From: Saccharospirillum impatiens DSM 12546
Lineage (GTDB): Bacteria; Pseudomonadota; Gammaproteobacteria; Pseudomonadales; Natronospirillaceae
Assembly (NCBI RefSeq): GCF_000423605.1
Contig: NZ_AUIH01000009.1
Coordinates: forward strand, 100,286 to 164,285
Length of the DNA stretch: 64,000 bases
Reading direction: 5' to 3'
The translations under genes were made by a program, and so were the position numbers. Below are positions 50,014 to 59,150 of the stretch, one piece after another (position 1 is the first letter of the stretch; each line of letters begins with the position of its first letter). The notes beneath the pieces are model-generated. The model did no database searches and was not told the DNA's origin. It worked only from the letters and a program-made list of their open reading frames with translations.

Positions 50014-51060
50014 ATGCCGGTCATGACGCAATCACACACCCTTACTGCAACCGGCCTGGCCCGAACAACCCGCTTCCGGCTCGACCGGGAAGGCTGGATC
50101 AGCCTGAGTCTGCTACTGATTCTGGTCGTTGGCGCTACCGTCGCCTACCTTGCCGGCGAACGATTTTTCGTCAACCTGGCATCGCGCATGGTCATCATTG
50201 CCCTGGCGGGCGTCGGCCTCAACCTGGCACTCGGCTTCGGGGGCATGGTCAGTTTTGGCCATGCGGCTTACTTCGGGCTGGGCGGCTACGTTGCCGGTAT
50301 TGGCGCCTTTCACGCCTTCGATATGACCCCGGCGCTCGGCATTCCGTTTCTGCCCAACGGCAGCGACCAGATGATTCCACTGTGGCTGACGGCCATTGCC
50401 CTGTGTGGCCTTCTCGCCTATGGCATTGGCCGACTGTCGCTGGGCACCTCGGGCGTTTACTTCATCATGATCACCCTGGCCTTTGCCCAAATGATCTACT
50501 ATTTCGCCATTTCCTGGCCGACTTACGGCGGTGAAGATGGGCTGCCCATCTACATTCGCAATCAGCTCTGGGGCCTGAATACCAACAACAGTCTCGTCTT
50601 CTTTTTTCTCTGCTTTGGTCTGTTGGTTCTGGCGTTGTCGTTCTGCCATCGCCTGCTTGGCTCGCGCTTCGGCGCTGCACTGACCATGGCCCGGCTGAAC
50701 CCGATTCGGCTGGCGACCTCGGGGGTTGAGCCGCGGCCAATCAAGTTGATGGCCTTTGTGATCAGCGGCATGATAACCGGCCTGGCTGGCGCGCTCTTTG
50801 CCGATCTGAATGGCTTCGTCGGCACCTCCATGCTCGACTGGCATCGCTCCGGTGAGATCATGGTGATCGTCATTCTCGGCGGTGTCGGTCGTCTCTATGG
50901 GCCGGTCGCCGGAGCCATGTTGTTTGTTGCCATGGAATTCTGGCTCGGCGGTTTGACCGAGTACTGGCAATTCTTTCTCGGCCTGGTGCTATTGGCTGTG
51001 GTTCTTTTTGCGCGCGGTGGTGTGTTCGGTCTGCTCGCGGGGAGATCCCGCCATGAATGA
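50014..51060 (+). CDS. Liv-type ABC transporter permease (LivM family)
   Basis: 348 residues, about ten membrane segments, with the LivM patterns ALAGVGLNLALGFGGMVSFGHAAYFGLGGY and IVILGGVGRLYGPVAGAMLF. It overlaps the next ATPase gene by 8 bases. Confidence 0.93.
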   Translation: MPVMTQSHTLTATGLARTTRFRLDREGWISLSLLLILVVGATVAYLAGERFFVNLASRMVIIALAGVGLNLALGFGGMVSFGHAAYFGLGGYVAGIGAFHAFDMTPALGIPFLPNGSDQMIPLWLTAIALCGLLAYGIGRLSLGTSGVYFIMITLAFAQMIYYFAISWPTYGGEDGLPIYIRNQLWGLNTNNSLVFFFLCFGLLVLALSFCHRLLGSRFGAALTMARLNPIRLATSGVEPRPIKLMAFVISGMITGLAGALFADLNGFVGTSMLDWHRSGEIMVIVILGGVGRLYGPVAGAMLFVAMEFWLGGLTEYWQFFLGLVLLAVVLFARGGVFGLLAGRSRHE

Positions 51061-51805
51061 CGCCGTGCTCCGCATACAAAATCTGAACAAGCGATTTGGC
51101 GCTTTGCATGCAACGAAAGACGTGTCTTTCAATGTCATGCCAGGCGAGATCCATGCGCTGATCGGCCCGAACGGTGCGGGCAAATCCACGCTGATCGCCC
51201 AGATTGCCGGCACCCTGCCGCCGGATTCCGGCACGCTCTGGCTCGACGGTCAAACGCTCGACGACCTTTCAGTTGCCGCGCGCGCGCGTCAGGGACTGGG
51301 CCGTAGCTTCCAGGTATCGTCGCTGGCTGAAAGCCTGAGCGTGCGGCGCAACGTCATGATGGCGGTGCAAGCCCTGCAAGGCACCAGCTTCCGCTTCTGG
51401 ACACCCGTCAATAGCGATACCAGTCTGCGCGAACCGGCCGAGGCCGTACTGGAGCAGATGGCCCTGAGCCATCGGGCAGATACCCAGGTCGCCGAGTTGT
51501 CTCATGGCGAACGTCGGCAGGTGGAAGTAGCCTGCGCTCTGGCGTTGAAGCCCAAGGTATTACTGCTGGATGAACCCATGGCAGGCCTGGGACCCGAAGG
51601 CACCGCCAAGCTGACCACACTGCTCGAAACTCTCAAACACCAGGTGCCCATCTTGCTGATCGAACACGATATGGATGCCGTCTTCCGCCTGGCTGACCGC
51701 ATTTCGGTATTGGTGGCCGGCGAAGTCATTGCTCACGGCACCAGCGAAACCATTCGCAACGACCCGAACGTACGCGAAGCCTATCTGGGGGACGATCATG
51801 CTTAA
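51053..51805 (+). CDS. Liv-type ABC transporter ATP-binding protein (LivG family)
   Basis: 250 residues from the ATG at 51053 (MNDAVLRIQNLNKRF). Walker A GPNGAGKS, Q-loop, signature LSHGERRQVEVA, Walker B LLLDEPMAGL, and H-loop LLIEHDMD. One of two ATPases of the importer. Overlaps both neighbours by 8 bases. Confidence 0.94.
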   Translation: MNDAVLRIQNLNKRFGALHATKDVSFNVMPGEIHALIGPNGAGKSTLIAQIAGTLPPDSGTLWLDGQTLDDLSVAARARQGLGRSFQVSSLAESLSVRRNVMMAVQALQGTSFRFWTPVNSDTSLREPAEAVLEQMALSHRADTQVAELSHGERRQVEVACALALKPKVLLLDEPMAGLGPEGTAKLTTLLETLKHQVPILLIEHDMDAVFRLADRISVLVAGEVIAHGTSETIRNDPNVREAYLGDDHA

Positions 51806-52478
51806 CGTAACCAATCTGGAGACCTTTTACGGCCCGTCCCAGGCCCTGTTTGGCGTTGACCTGTCCATCGCGGCCGGCGAACTGGTCGCACTGATGGGCC
51901 GCAATGGCATGGGTAAAACCACGACCATACGCTCGGTGTTCGGGCTCACCCCGCCTTCGGCGGGCACGATAGAATTTGAAGGCAAAGACATCACCAAGGC
52001 TCAGGGCTTTCGTATCGCCCAGATGGGGCTGGGGCTGGTGCCCGAGGGACGACGTTGCTTCACCAACCTCTCGGTGCGCGAAAACCTGCTGGCCACCGCC
52101 CGGCCAGGCCACTGGAACCAGCGCCGGGTAGAAAGCCTCTTCCCACGCCTGGCTGAACGGCGTGACCAGAGCGCAAACACCCTTTCCGGTGGCGAACAGC
52201 AGATGCTGGCAATAGGCCGAGCCCTGATGACCAACCCCAAACTGCTGGTGCTTGATGAGGCCACGGAAGGGCTGGCTCCGGTCATTCGCCAGGAGATCTG
52301 GCGAGCGATACGCACGCTGAAGGCCGAGGGCTTGTCGATTCTGCTGGTCGACAAGACCCTGAAAGAAGTGCTGCCTCTGGCCAGTCACTGCCTGATTCTG
52401 GAAAAAGGCCAGACGGTCTGGGCCGGTGAACCCGATGCCCTGACTGACGACCTAAAAGACCGATACCTGGGCGTATAA
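51798..52478 (+). CDS. Liv-type ABC transporter ATP-binding protein (LivF family)
   Basis: 226 residues from the ATG at 51798 (MLNVTNLETFYGPSQALFGV). Walker A GRNGMGKT, signature LSGGEQQMLAIGRAL, Walker B LLVLDEATEGLAP. The H-loop His is not evident: the usual LLVEQ/H segment reads ILLVDKTLKEVLPLASH, as in many LivF proteins that carry a variant here. Closes the transporter set. Confidence 0.93.
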   Translation: MLNVTNLETFYGPSQALFGVDLSIAAGELVALMGRNGMGKTTTIRSVFGLTPPSAGTIEFEGKDITKAQGFRIAQMGLGLVPEGRRCFTNLSVRENLLATARPGHWNQRRVESLFPRLAERRDQSANTLSGGEQQMLAIGRALMTNPKLLVLDEATEGLAPVIRQEIWRAIRTLKAEGLSILLVDKTLKEVLPLASHCLILEKGQTVWAGEPDALTDDLKDRYLGV

Positions 52479-52480
52479 CC

Positions 52481-52921
52481 ATGACTTACCAAACCCGACA
52501 CAAGGTTCGATTCGGCCACTGCGACCCGGCTGGCATTGTCTACTTCCCGCGTTACTTCGAGATGATCAACGCCGTGGTTGAAGACTGGTTTGCCGATGCC
52601 GTTGGCCGGGATTTCAACAGCCTGCACATCGACTCGGGCACCAGTGTGCCGACGGTGAACCTGAAAACCGACTTCAAAGTACCCAGCCGCCTTGGCGACT
52701 GGCTCGATTTCCGGTTAACCGTCACCCGTATTGGCAATGCCAGCCTCACCCTGTGCATCACGGCACACTGCGGCAATACTCTGCGCCTGAGCAACGAATC
52801 CACCCTCGTGTATGTCGACATGGCGAGCGGCAAACCCCGTCGCTGGCCTGACACCCTACGCCAACGTTTTGAACGCGACCGGGAAACCCCCGCGGTTACG
52901 ACTGAAAAAGGATCCTCCTGA
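52481..52921 (+). CDS. Acyl-CoA thioesterase (4-hydroxybenzoyl-CoA thioesterase family)
   Basis: 146 residues, hot-dog fold. The active-site stretch FGHCDPAGIVYFPRYFEM has the catalytic Asp of the 4HBT family. It probably frees CoA from dead-end aryl- or alicyclic-CoA esters. Starts 2 bases after the LivF gene and overlaps the RidA gene by one base (TGATG). Confidence 0.9.
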   Translation: MTYQTRHKVRFGHCDPAGIVYFPRYFEMINAVVEDWFADAVGRDFNSLHIDSGTSVPTVNLKTDFKVPSRLGDWLDFRLTVTRIGNASLTLCITAHCGNTLRLSNESTLVYVDMASGKPRRWPDTLRQRFERDRETPAVTTEKGSS

Positions 52922-53331
52922 TGCCTGCACCCACCCCCCACCAACTGCTTCACCCCAGCCACTGGAAACGCGCGGTCGGCTACGCCAACGGCATGCTGGC
53001 CGAGGGTAGAACCGTCTTTGTTGGCGGCCAGATCGGCTGGAATGCCGAACAAGTCTTTGAGACAGATGACTTCGTCGGCCAGATTGAGCAGGCATTGCAC
53101 AACATTGTTGCCGTATTGAAAGAAGCCGATGCCAAGCCCGAACATCTGGTCCGCCTGACCTGGTACGTCACCGACAAGGCCGAATACCTCAGCCGCCTGA
53201 CCGACGTGGGCAACGCCTACCGTGCTGTGCTCGGCAAACATTTTCCGGCGATGACCATGGTACAAGTGGCCGACCTGATCGAAGATGACGCCAAAGTAGA
53301 AATAGAAGCCACAGCGGTGATTCCGGGGTAA
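52921..53331 (+). CDS. RidA-family enamine/imine deaminase
   Basis: 136 residues of the YjgF/RidA fold, from HWKRAVGYANGMLAEGRTVFVGGQIGWN to AMTMVQVADLIEDDAKVEIEATAVI; the family Arg is at a plausible place (HLVRLTWYVTDK). RidA proteins hydrolyse enamine/imine intermediates. Its presence suits a pathway whose substrate carries an amino group, since reduction of 2-aminobenzoyl-CoA gives an enamine. Last gene of the coupled set. Confidence 0.9.
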   Translation: MPAPTPHQLLHPSHWKRAVGYANGMLAEGRTVFVGGQIGWNAEQVFETDDFVGQIEQALHNIVAVLKEADAKPEHLVRLTWYVTDKAEYLSRLTDVGNAYRAVLGKHFPAMTMVQVADLIEDDAKVEIEATAVIPG

Positions 53332-53451
53332 ACGCCTGTGGTGTCGCTATCAATGCCGTGGCAACAACCCATAAGGTCGCTGACAGGCTCACACCCGGCC
53401 AACAATCCGGTACACTCCGTGGTCCATTCCAGAGATACCGGGGTCGCTCAG

Positions 53452-54264
53452 ATGTCACTGCCACCCGCGTCCGGCCACCGGTCTTTCAGTGCCCTATGGC
53501 AGGCACCGTCCGATACAGAGACCGAGCTGATTGAAGAGGTTCCGGTTGCCATCAGCTATGGCGACATTACCCACGGCATCATGATGCTGACGCCCACTGA
53601 TTTGGACGACTTCCTGGTGGGGTTCAGCCTGAGCGAGGGTGTTATAAAACGTGCGACCGACCTGCTGGACTGGACGTTAACACCCACTCACACCCCCGAT
53701 GCTCTGCCCGCCTATGTGTTAGACGCAACTCTGAGCGCACGTCGCCAGGCCCAATACCGCCAGCGACAACGGCAAATGCTCGGCGCCACAGGCTGCGGAT
53801 TGTGTGGCAGTGATTCACTGGAAAGCGCCTTTGCGCCATTGGAGCCTCTGACACCGGCGCCAGTATTACCCCGCGAGCGACTGAGCCCGTTGCGCGAGCT
53901 GCTTTCCCGGGCACAGGTGCTCGGCCCCCGGGTCGGGGCCATTCACGCAGCGGCTCTTGTCGACCCGAACGGCACCCTGATCGCTTGCCGCGAAGACATC
54001 GGCCGTCACAACGCCCTTGATAAACTCATTGGCCATGCCTTGCGCCGTGAGTACTCACTATCGGGCCACACCCTGGTAATGAGCAGCCGTTGCAGTGTGG
54101 AGCTGGTTAACAAGGCCATCATCGCCGGAGCATCCACCCTGGTTAACCTCGCTGCTCCCAGCACCCTCGCCGTTGATCAGGCTCGCCGCTATAACCTGAA
54201 TCTCATCCACCTGGCTCGCGATAACCAACCGAGGTATTACAGCCCCGAGCGCCCCTCCCTGTAG
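53452..54264 (+). CDS. fdhD: Formate dehydrogenase accessory sulfurtransferase FdhD
   Basis: 270 residues from the ATG at 53452; a GTG at 53338 would give a longer form. The sulfur-carrying cysteines are in GCGLCGSDSL, and the family text CREDIGRHNALDKLIGHAL and MSSRCSVELVNKA is present. It transfers sulfur from IscS to the molybdenum cofactor of formate dehydrogenase. No formate dehydrogenase genes are in the window. 120 bases separate it from the RidA gene, so it may be outside the catabolic operon. Confidence 0.93.
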   Translation: MSLPPASGHRSFSALWQAPSDTETELIEEVPVAISYGDITHGIMMLTPTDLDDFLVGFSLSEGVIKRATDLLDWTLTPTHTPDALPAYVLDATLSARRQAQYRQRQRQMLGATGCGLCGSDSLESAFAPLEPLTPAPVLPRERLSPLRELLSRAQVLGPRVGAIHAAALVDPNGTLIACREDIGRHNALDKLIGHALRREYSLSGHTLVMSSRCSVELVNKAIIAGASTLVNLAAPSTLAVDQARRYNLNLIHLARDNQPRYYSPERPSL

Positions 54265-54346
54265 CACGATGTCCGCGACTTTTTGCGCATTGGTCAAGCC
54301 AGTCTCCAGCCACGCCGACAAACAAACGACCGTTGATCAGGCAGTT

Positions 54347-55666
54347 TCACTGCTGTTGTGCAGCTACTCGCCAGATTATGTTACCGACATCATCAGCCAC
54401 TAGAATAGCCCCGGACTGATCAACAATAACACCGACCGGGCGGCCCAGTGCCTCACCATCATCCGTTAAAAAGCCCGAGAGAACATCTTCAGGTTGGTCC
54501 ACTGGCTCGCCATCGTTAAACGGCACATGAACCACTTTGTATCCGCTGCGATCACGACGATTCCAGGAACCATGCTGCCCGATCAGGGCACCATTGCGAT
54601 ATTGAGGCAGTTGATCGTGGTTATAGAAAGCCAGACCAAGAGACGCGGTATGGGCACCCAACGCATAATCGGGAACCAATGCGGTCGCCGCCAAATCCGG
54701 ACGTGGTGGCTGAACGCGTGGGTCCGGATTATCGCCAAAGTAGCTAAACGGCCAGCCATAGAAATCACCGTCACTGACAACCGTCATGTAGTCTGGCACC
54801 AATAAATCGCCCAGCTCATCCCGCTCGTTAACCGTCGTCCACAGCTCGCCACTTTGAGGCTGCCAGGCCAGCCCGACCGGGTTGCGCAAACCGGACGCAA
54901 ACACCCGATACTCACCGGTTTGAGGGTTAACTTCCAGAACGGCCGCCCGGTCAACCTCATTGTCCAGACCATTTTCCCCCACATTACTGTTGGAACCGAC
55001 GGTAACATACAGCCGTGTACCGTCCTGGCTTGCAATAACATTCTTGGTCCAGTGATGATTCAGTTCTCCCGCGGGCAGGTCGGTCACTTTGCTGCCTTCA
55101 ACGGTGATCTCAGTTTGGCCCTGACGGTATGGAAACCGCATCAGGGCATCCGTGTTGGCGACATAAAGCTCGTTGCCTACCAACACCATGCCAAATGGAG
55201 AGTGCAATTGATCAAGAAACACAGTCTGAAAGTCGGCGACACCATCGTTGTCACTGTCACGAAGCAGCGTGATGCGGTCGGCACTTGAAGTGGCAGCTCC
55301 GGCTCGCTTCATGATCAACCCGGCGACCCAGCCTTTAAGCCCGGAAAAGCCGCCAGAATCAGCAGGTGCATTGGATTCGGCCACCAGGACATCTCCGTTG
55401 GGTAGCTCATAAAGCCAGCGTGGATGATCCAGGCCCTGCGCATAAACCTGAACACTTAACCCCTCGGCCGGTAAAGGCAACCGACCCTCTGACCAACCAA
55501 TGGCTTTTGCCGGGTTCACGGTTGGCACCAGTGACATTTCCGGTTCCGGCAGTTGTGGGCTCGCCCCTGTATCAGTGCCAGCCGGCAACGCGCTTTGCTG
55601 TGAACACCCGGCAGTAATGGATATCACCGCGAGCACCAGAAGTCGTTTTGATAGAGGCAAAAACAT
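54347..55666 (-). CDS. Sorbosone dehydrogenase-like PQQ-type lipoprotein
   Basis: 439 residues. Lipoprotein signal with lipobox ITAGC (Cys21), then a propeller resembling the L-sorbosone dehydrogenase/GSDH group: VYAQGLDHPRWLYELPNGDVLVAE, ITLLRDSDNDGVADF, GLRNPVGLAWQPQSGELWTTVNERDELGD, IGQHGSWNRRDRSGYKVV, GRPVGVIVDQSGAILVADD. Likely anchored to a membrane leaflet facing the periplasm. Substrate unknown. Convergent with fdhD. Confidence 0.85.
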   Translation of the reverse strand: MFLPLSKRLLVLAVISITAGCSQQSALPAGTDTGASPQLPEPEMSLVPTVNPAKAIGWSEGRLPLPAEGLSVQVYAQGLDHPRWLYELPNGDVLVAESNAPADSGGFSGLKGWVAGLIMKRAGAATSSADRITLLRDSDNDGVADFQTVFLDQLHSPFGMVLVGNELYVANTDALMRFPYRQGQTEITVEGSKVTDLPAGELNHHWTKNVIASQDGTRLYVTVGSNSNVGENGLDNEVDRAAVLEVNPQTGEYRVFASGLRNPVGLAWQPQSGELWTTVNERDELGDLLVPDYMTVVSDGDFYGWPFSYFGDNPDPRVQPPRPDLAATALVPDYALGAHTASLGLAFYNHDQLPQYRNGALIGQHGSWNRRDRSGYKVVHVPFNDGEPVDQPEDVLSGFLTDDGEALGRPVGVIVDQSGAILVADDVGNIIWRVAAQQQ

Positions 55667-55758
55667 CGTAGCTACCTAATAATGGGATCGGAGTGACCGG
55701 GAACGAGCGCCGTTTAAGGGAACAATAGTGGGTATGATCGAAATCGCAACCGGACCGA

Positions 55759-56475
55759 CTAAGCTCCCGTCGCAAACTTACCCATCATACCCAGTAGAAA
55801 TCCGGCTACCGCGCCAAGCGGCGGCGCCCAGTGCTTTTTCAATTTGGCCTGGGGGGCAATATCCTGAAAGACAATGTACAAAATGCCTCCTGCTGCAAAC
55901 AACATAATCGAGGAAACGACTGCCGGGTAATCGGCCAGTACATAATAGCCAGTCAGACCACATAACGGTCCGAGCAATGCCATAAGCGCGAACGCAGTAA
56001 TGATCTGCGTTGAACGATAGTGCGTCGACCGGGCCAGTTCCCGGGATGCATTAAACCCTTCAGGCAGGTTTTGCAGCGCAATAATACCCGCCAGCAGGAA
56101 ACCGGCACTGCTCGATACGGCAAACGTAGCCCCCAACGCCAGTGCCTCCGGAATAAAGTCAGACAACATGGCCACTAGCTGATTGGCGGGTGTTGCCTTG
56201 GCGGCCAAAGCGATATCGAGGATCATAAAGGCCAGGCCGCCGGCGATGAACCACAGAGCAACAGACAGCGCTTCGAGGCGATGCATCCCTTCAGGGACGA
56301 GCACCAGGGCAACAGAAGACAACAGAGCGCCACCGCCAAACGCAATTACACCGTGGCGTACTTCAGATTCGAGCCAGCGAGGACGAATATGTTCGAAACT
56401 GGCTATCGCTGCGCCTAAAGGCATGGCTATTCCTGCCATTAATGTCAGAAGTACAACCGGTATCCAGTCGCTCAC
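55759..56475 (-). CDS. ZIP-family divalent metal transporter
   Basis: 238 residues with eight hydrophobic segments. The two metal-site helices read LSDFIPEALALGATF and IALQNLPEGFNASREL. Both keep the Pro-Glu core, but the histidines that start the canonical HNxPEG motifs are replaced by Asp and Gln. It belongs to the ZIP family, but metal choice cannot be assumed. 92 bases upstream of the lipoprotein gene in the same direction. Confidence 0.85.
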   Translation of the reverse strand: MSDWIPVVLLTLMAGIAMPLGAAIASFEHIRPRWLESEVRHGVIAFGGGALLSSVALVLVPEGMHRLEALSVALWFIAGGLAFMILDIALAAKATPANQLVAMLSDFIPEALALGATFAVSSSAGFLLAGIIALQNLPEGFNASRELARSTHYRSTQIITAFALMALLGPLCGLTGYYVLADYPAVVSSIMLFAAGGILYIVFQDIAPQAKLKKHWAPPLGAVAGFLLGMMGKFATGA

Positions 56476-56753
56476 ATTGCACGCTCTCCAGTAGCAGTCA
56501 CCTTCGCCCAGTCAGACTTGCATGACCACAGAGTTTACACCTCACCAGGCGCCCGTTAGCGAAACCGGTGAAATAGCCTTAACAGCCAAACTACCTGACA
56601 ATCCAGCCAAAGCATAGGTCACTGACACCGATTGACCAACACTGACCCCGGCCAAGGTATGCTGACTATGAGCTCGATCAGAGGTGTACCATAAAGCCAA
56701 AACGAGACCGGTTCTCTATTCTATACTGAACGGTATAACCAAGAGGGTGACAC

Positions 56754-57899
56754 ATGGCTGGCAAGAAGTCTGAACGAACACATACCGAAGCACGCAATAC
56801 CATTGCATCCGGTGATACGGCTAGGGATCTGGCACCGGCCGCTATTGCAGAGTACAAGTCCCGGGAAAGCACCCAAGAGGCTCAGGACTCACTGGGCGTA
56901 GTACTCAAAGAGATCTCAGCCATGGCGTCGAAAGAAACCGATGAATCGATCATCGAAGACATATCCGGCCGCTTGAGTGCGATACTGTCCGGCGCCTCAC
57001 CCGACGACGTTGCATTACTGCACAAGACACTGCTCAGTGATAAATTTCTGAATACTGCACAATTGGGTATGGACTCCGACAATGAGCTAATGCCGGACTG
57101 GCGTGAGAGACGGTACCCCTATAAAAACCGCATGCGTCGCAAGGCATATGAACGGCAAAAGTATTACCTTCAGGTAGAGCTGCTCAAATTACAGCGCTGG
57201 GTAAAAGACACCGGCTCGCGCGTTGTGATCCTGTTTGAAGGCCGTGACGCAGCTGGCAAAGGCGGTACGATCAAGCGGTTTATGGACCACCTGAACCCAA
57301 GGGGTGCCCGGGTCGTTGCACTGGAAAAACCCACCCCTACCGAGCAGGGGCAATGGTATTTTCAGCGCTATGTGGCACATTTGCCCACCGATGGCGAAAT
57401 CGTTCTGTTTGATCGATCCTGGTACAACCGGGCAGGTGTGGAGCGCGTCATGGGCTTCTGTTCAGACAAAGCCTATAGCGAATTCATGCGTCAGGTACCG
57501 GACTTTGAAAAAAACCTGATACGGTCAGGCATACACATCATCAAATTCTGGTTTTCGGTCACTCGGGAAGAGCAGAAACGCCGTTTTGTCGAGCGCGAAA
57601 GCCACCCCCTAAAGCAATGGAAGCTCAGCCCGGTCGACCGGGCTTCCCTGGATAAATGGGACGCCTACTCCAAGGCCAAGGAGGCCATGTTTGCTCAGAC
57701 CGATACAGTCGATTGCCCCTGGGTTGTGATCAAATCAGACTATAAGAAGCGCGCGCGGCTAAGTGCCATGCGCTATGTCCTGAACCAGTTTAACTATCCA
57801 AACAAGGAGAGCAAACGGATAGGGTCCATCGATCCGCTCATTGTGAGTCCTGCCACTGAAGACAAGATAATTGAAAAGCCCAACGGTAAACGGACCTGA
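56754..57899 (+). CDS. ppk2: Polyphosphate kinase 2
   Basis: 381 residues. The C-terminal ~260 residues are the PPK2 domain: Walker A GRDAAGKGG (about 163-171), lid and Walker B VLFDRSWYNRAGVERVMGFC, and KFWFSVTREEQKRRF. The first ~120 residues are an acidic helical extension with no known motif. It would interconvert polyphosphate and NDP/NTP. GAGGGTGAC precedes the ATG. Single gene, divergent from the ZIP gene. Confidence 0.93.
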   Translation: MAGKKSERTHTEARNTIASGDTARDLAPAAIAEYKSRESTQEAQDSLGVVLKEISAMASKETDESIIEDISGRLSAILSGASPDDVALLHKTLLSDKFLNTAQLGMDSDNELMPDWRERRYPYKNRMRRKAYERQKYYLQVELLKLQRWVKDTGSRVVILFEGRDAAGKGGTIKRFMDHLNPRGARVVALEKPTPTEQGQWYFQRYVAHLPTDGEIVLFDRSWYNRAGVERVMGFCSDKAYSEFMRQVPDFEKNLIRSGIHIIKFWFSVTREEQKRRFVERESHPLKQWKLSPVDRASLDKWDAYSKAKEAMFAQTDTVDCPWVVIKSDYKKRARLSAMRYVLNQFNYPNKESKRIGSIDPLIVSPATEDKIIEKPNGKRT

Positions 57900-58062
57900 C
57901 TGATGGCCATTTAAAAAACGATGGCTATAGATCACGCTTTTGCTCGTAAATTGAGAGGGCATGAGCATCCTTAAATCGGCTTTAGGGCCACAGCCTGACT
58001 CGCCTAAGGCCACACAATTAAGGTGCCATCCCTCTATTCTCCTGGCTGTTGACCGCACGGAT

Positions 58063-59028
58063 TCAGACCGGCGCTCCCTCCCTGGCCATATGTGCAAACT
58101 GCCGGTCAATAGCAGCAAGATTAGCCTGAATATACTCAATAAAACGCCGGGTCACCGGTGACAGGCTTTTAACCGTAGGGTACACCAGACACCAGGACCG
58201 GCGGATCGGAAACCCCTCCAGTGGCAATGTTTTCAAACTGCCCAGTCGCAGCTCAGCCAATACACTCAGGCGAGGCAGAATAGCCACACCGATGCCGGCA
58301 ATAACGGCATGTTTAAGCGCCTCATTTGAACCGACCTCCATCAGTGGTGCCATACGCAGTCGCTGTTGATGACAATGCTGTTCCAGCGCCAGGCGACTGC
58401 CGGAACCACGCTCACGCGCCAGGAAATTCTGCCGTAAAAACTCCTGAGGTGTGACATTGGCCTGACCACACAGCGGATGGTTGGCGGGTATCACCGGAAT
58501 CAGCTCATTGTCGAGAAACGGCACAGACGACAGAGGTCGGTCATTGGGCACAATACCCATGATCATCAGATCATCGGTGCTGCTCGACAGCCGATCGATG
58601 GCCAGCGCCCGGTTGACCACCTGCACCGATACATTGACCTCCGGGTACAAGTCCAGAAAGGGTTTCAGCAAGTACGGCATCACATACTGAGCGGTATTCA
58701 CTGCAGCGAGTTTAAGGTCACCGGATATTCGCCCCTCCAGCCCATGGATGTCGCTTTGCAACCGGCTCAGCTCCGCAAACAGGCTGCGCACGCTTGCGGC
58801 CACGATTTCCCCCGTAGCCGTGCAGTACAGACGGCGGCCGATGTATTCGAACAGTTTTTGACCCAGGGCGCTCTCCAGCTGCCTGATTTGAGAGCTGACC
58901 GCCGGCTGAGTCAGCCCCAGTGCATTCGCCGCTTTGCCATAGCCCTGCTCTTCGTACACGGCCAAAAACACCTCCAATTGCCGCAACGAGAGTCGACTGA
59001 TCAGTTTTTGAACACTCAGTCTCACCAT
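58063..59028 (-). CDS. LysR-family regulator, probable PycR
   Basis: 321 residues. Helix-turn-helix LRQLEVFLAVYEEQGYGKAANALGLTQPAVSSQIRQLE, then an effector domain of the CbbR/CysB type. Transcribed away from pycA with 122 A+T-rich bases between, as for the Pseudomonas regulator PycR. That orthology is inferred from position. Confidence 0.9.
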   Translation of the reverse strand: MVRLSVQKLISRLSLRQLEVFLAVYEEQGYGKAANALGLTQPAVSSQIRQLESALGQKLFEYIGRRLYCTATGEIVAASVRSLFAELSRLQSDIHGLEGRISGDLKLAAVNTAQYVMPYLLKPFLDLYPEVNVSVQVVNRALAIDRLSSSTDDLMIMGIVPNDRPLSSVPFLDNELIPVIPANHPLCGQANVTPQEFLRQNFLARERGSGSRLALEQHCHQQRLRMAPLMEVGSNEALKHAVIAGIGVAILPRLSVLAELRLGSLKTLPLEGFPIRRSWCLVYPTVKSLSPVTRRFIEYIQANLAAIDRQFAHMAREGAPV

Positions 59029-59072
59029 TTCCCCTACCTTTTAAGCTATCCATAACCAAGAGCTTATGGAAA

Positions 59073-59085
59073 ATATAAATTATAT
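59073..59085. promoter_or_regulatory. A+T palindrome between the LysR gene and pycA
   Basis: ATATAA-A-TTATAT, inside a longer imperfect palindrome reaching about 59100. The place and the T-N11-A form suit a LysR operator. Confidence 0.45.
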
Positions 59086-59150
59086 CAATTTTAAATTATG
59101 AAAAACCTGAGATAGGTTAGTGGCATCGACCCACCGAGGGAGAAAAACCT

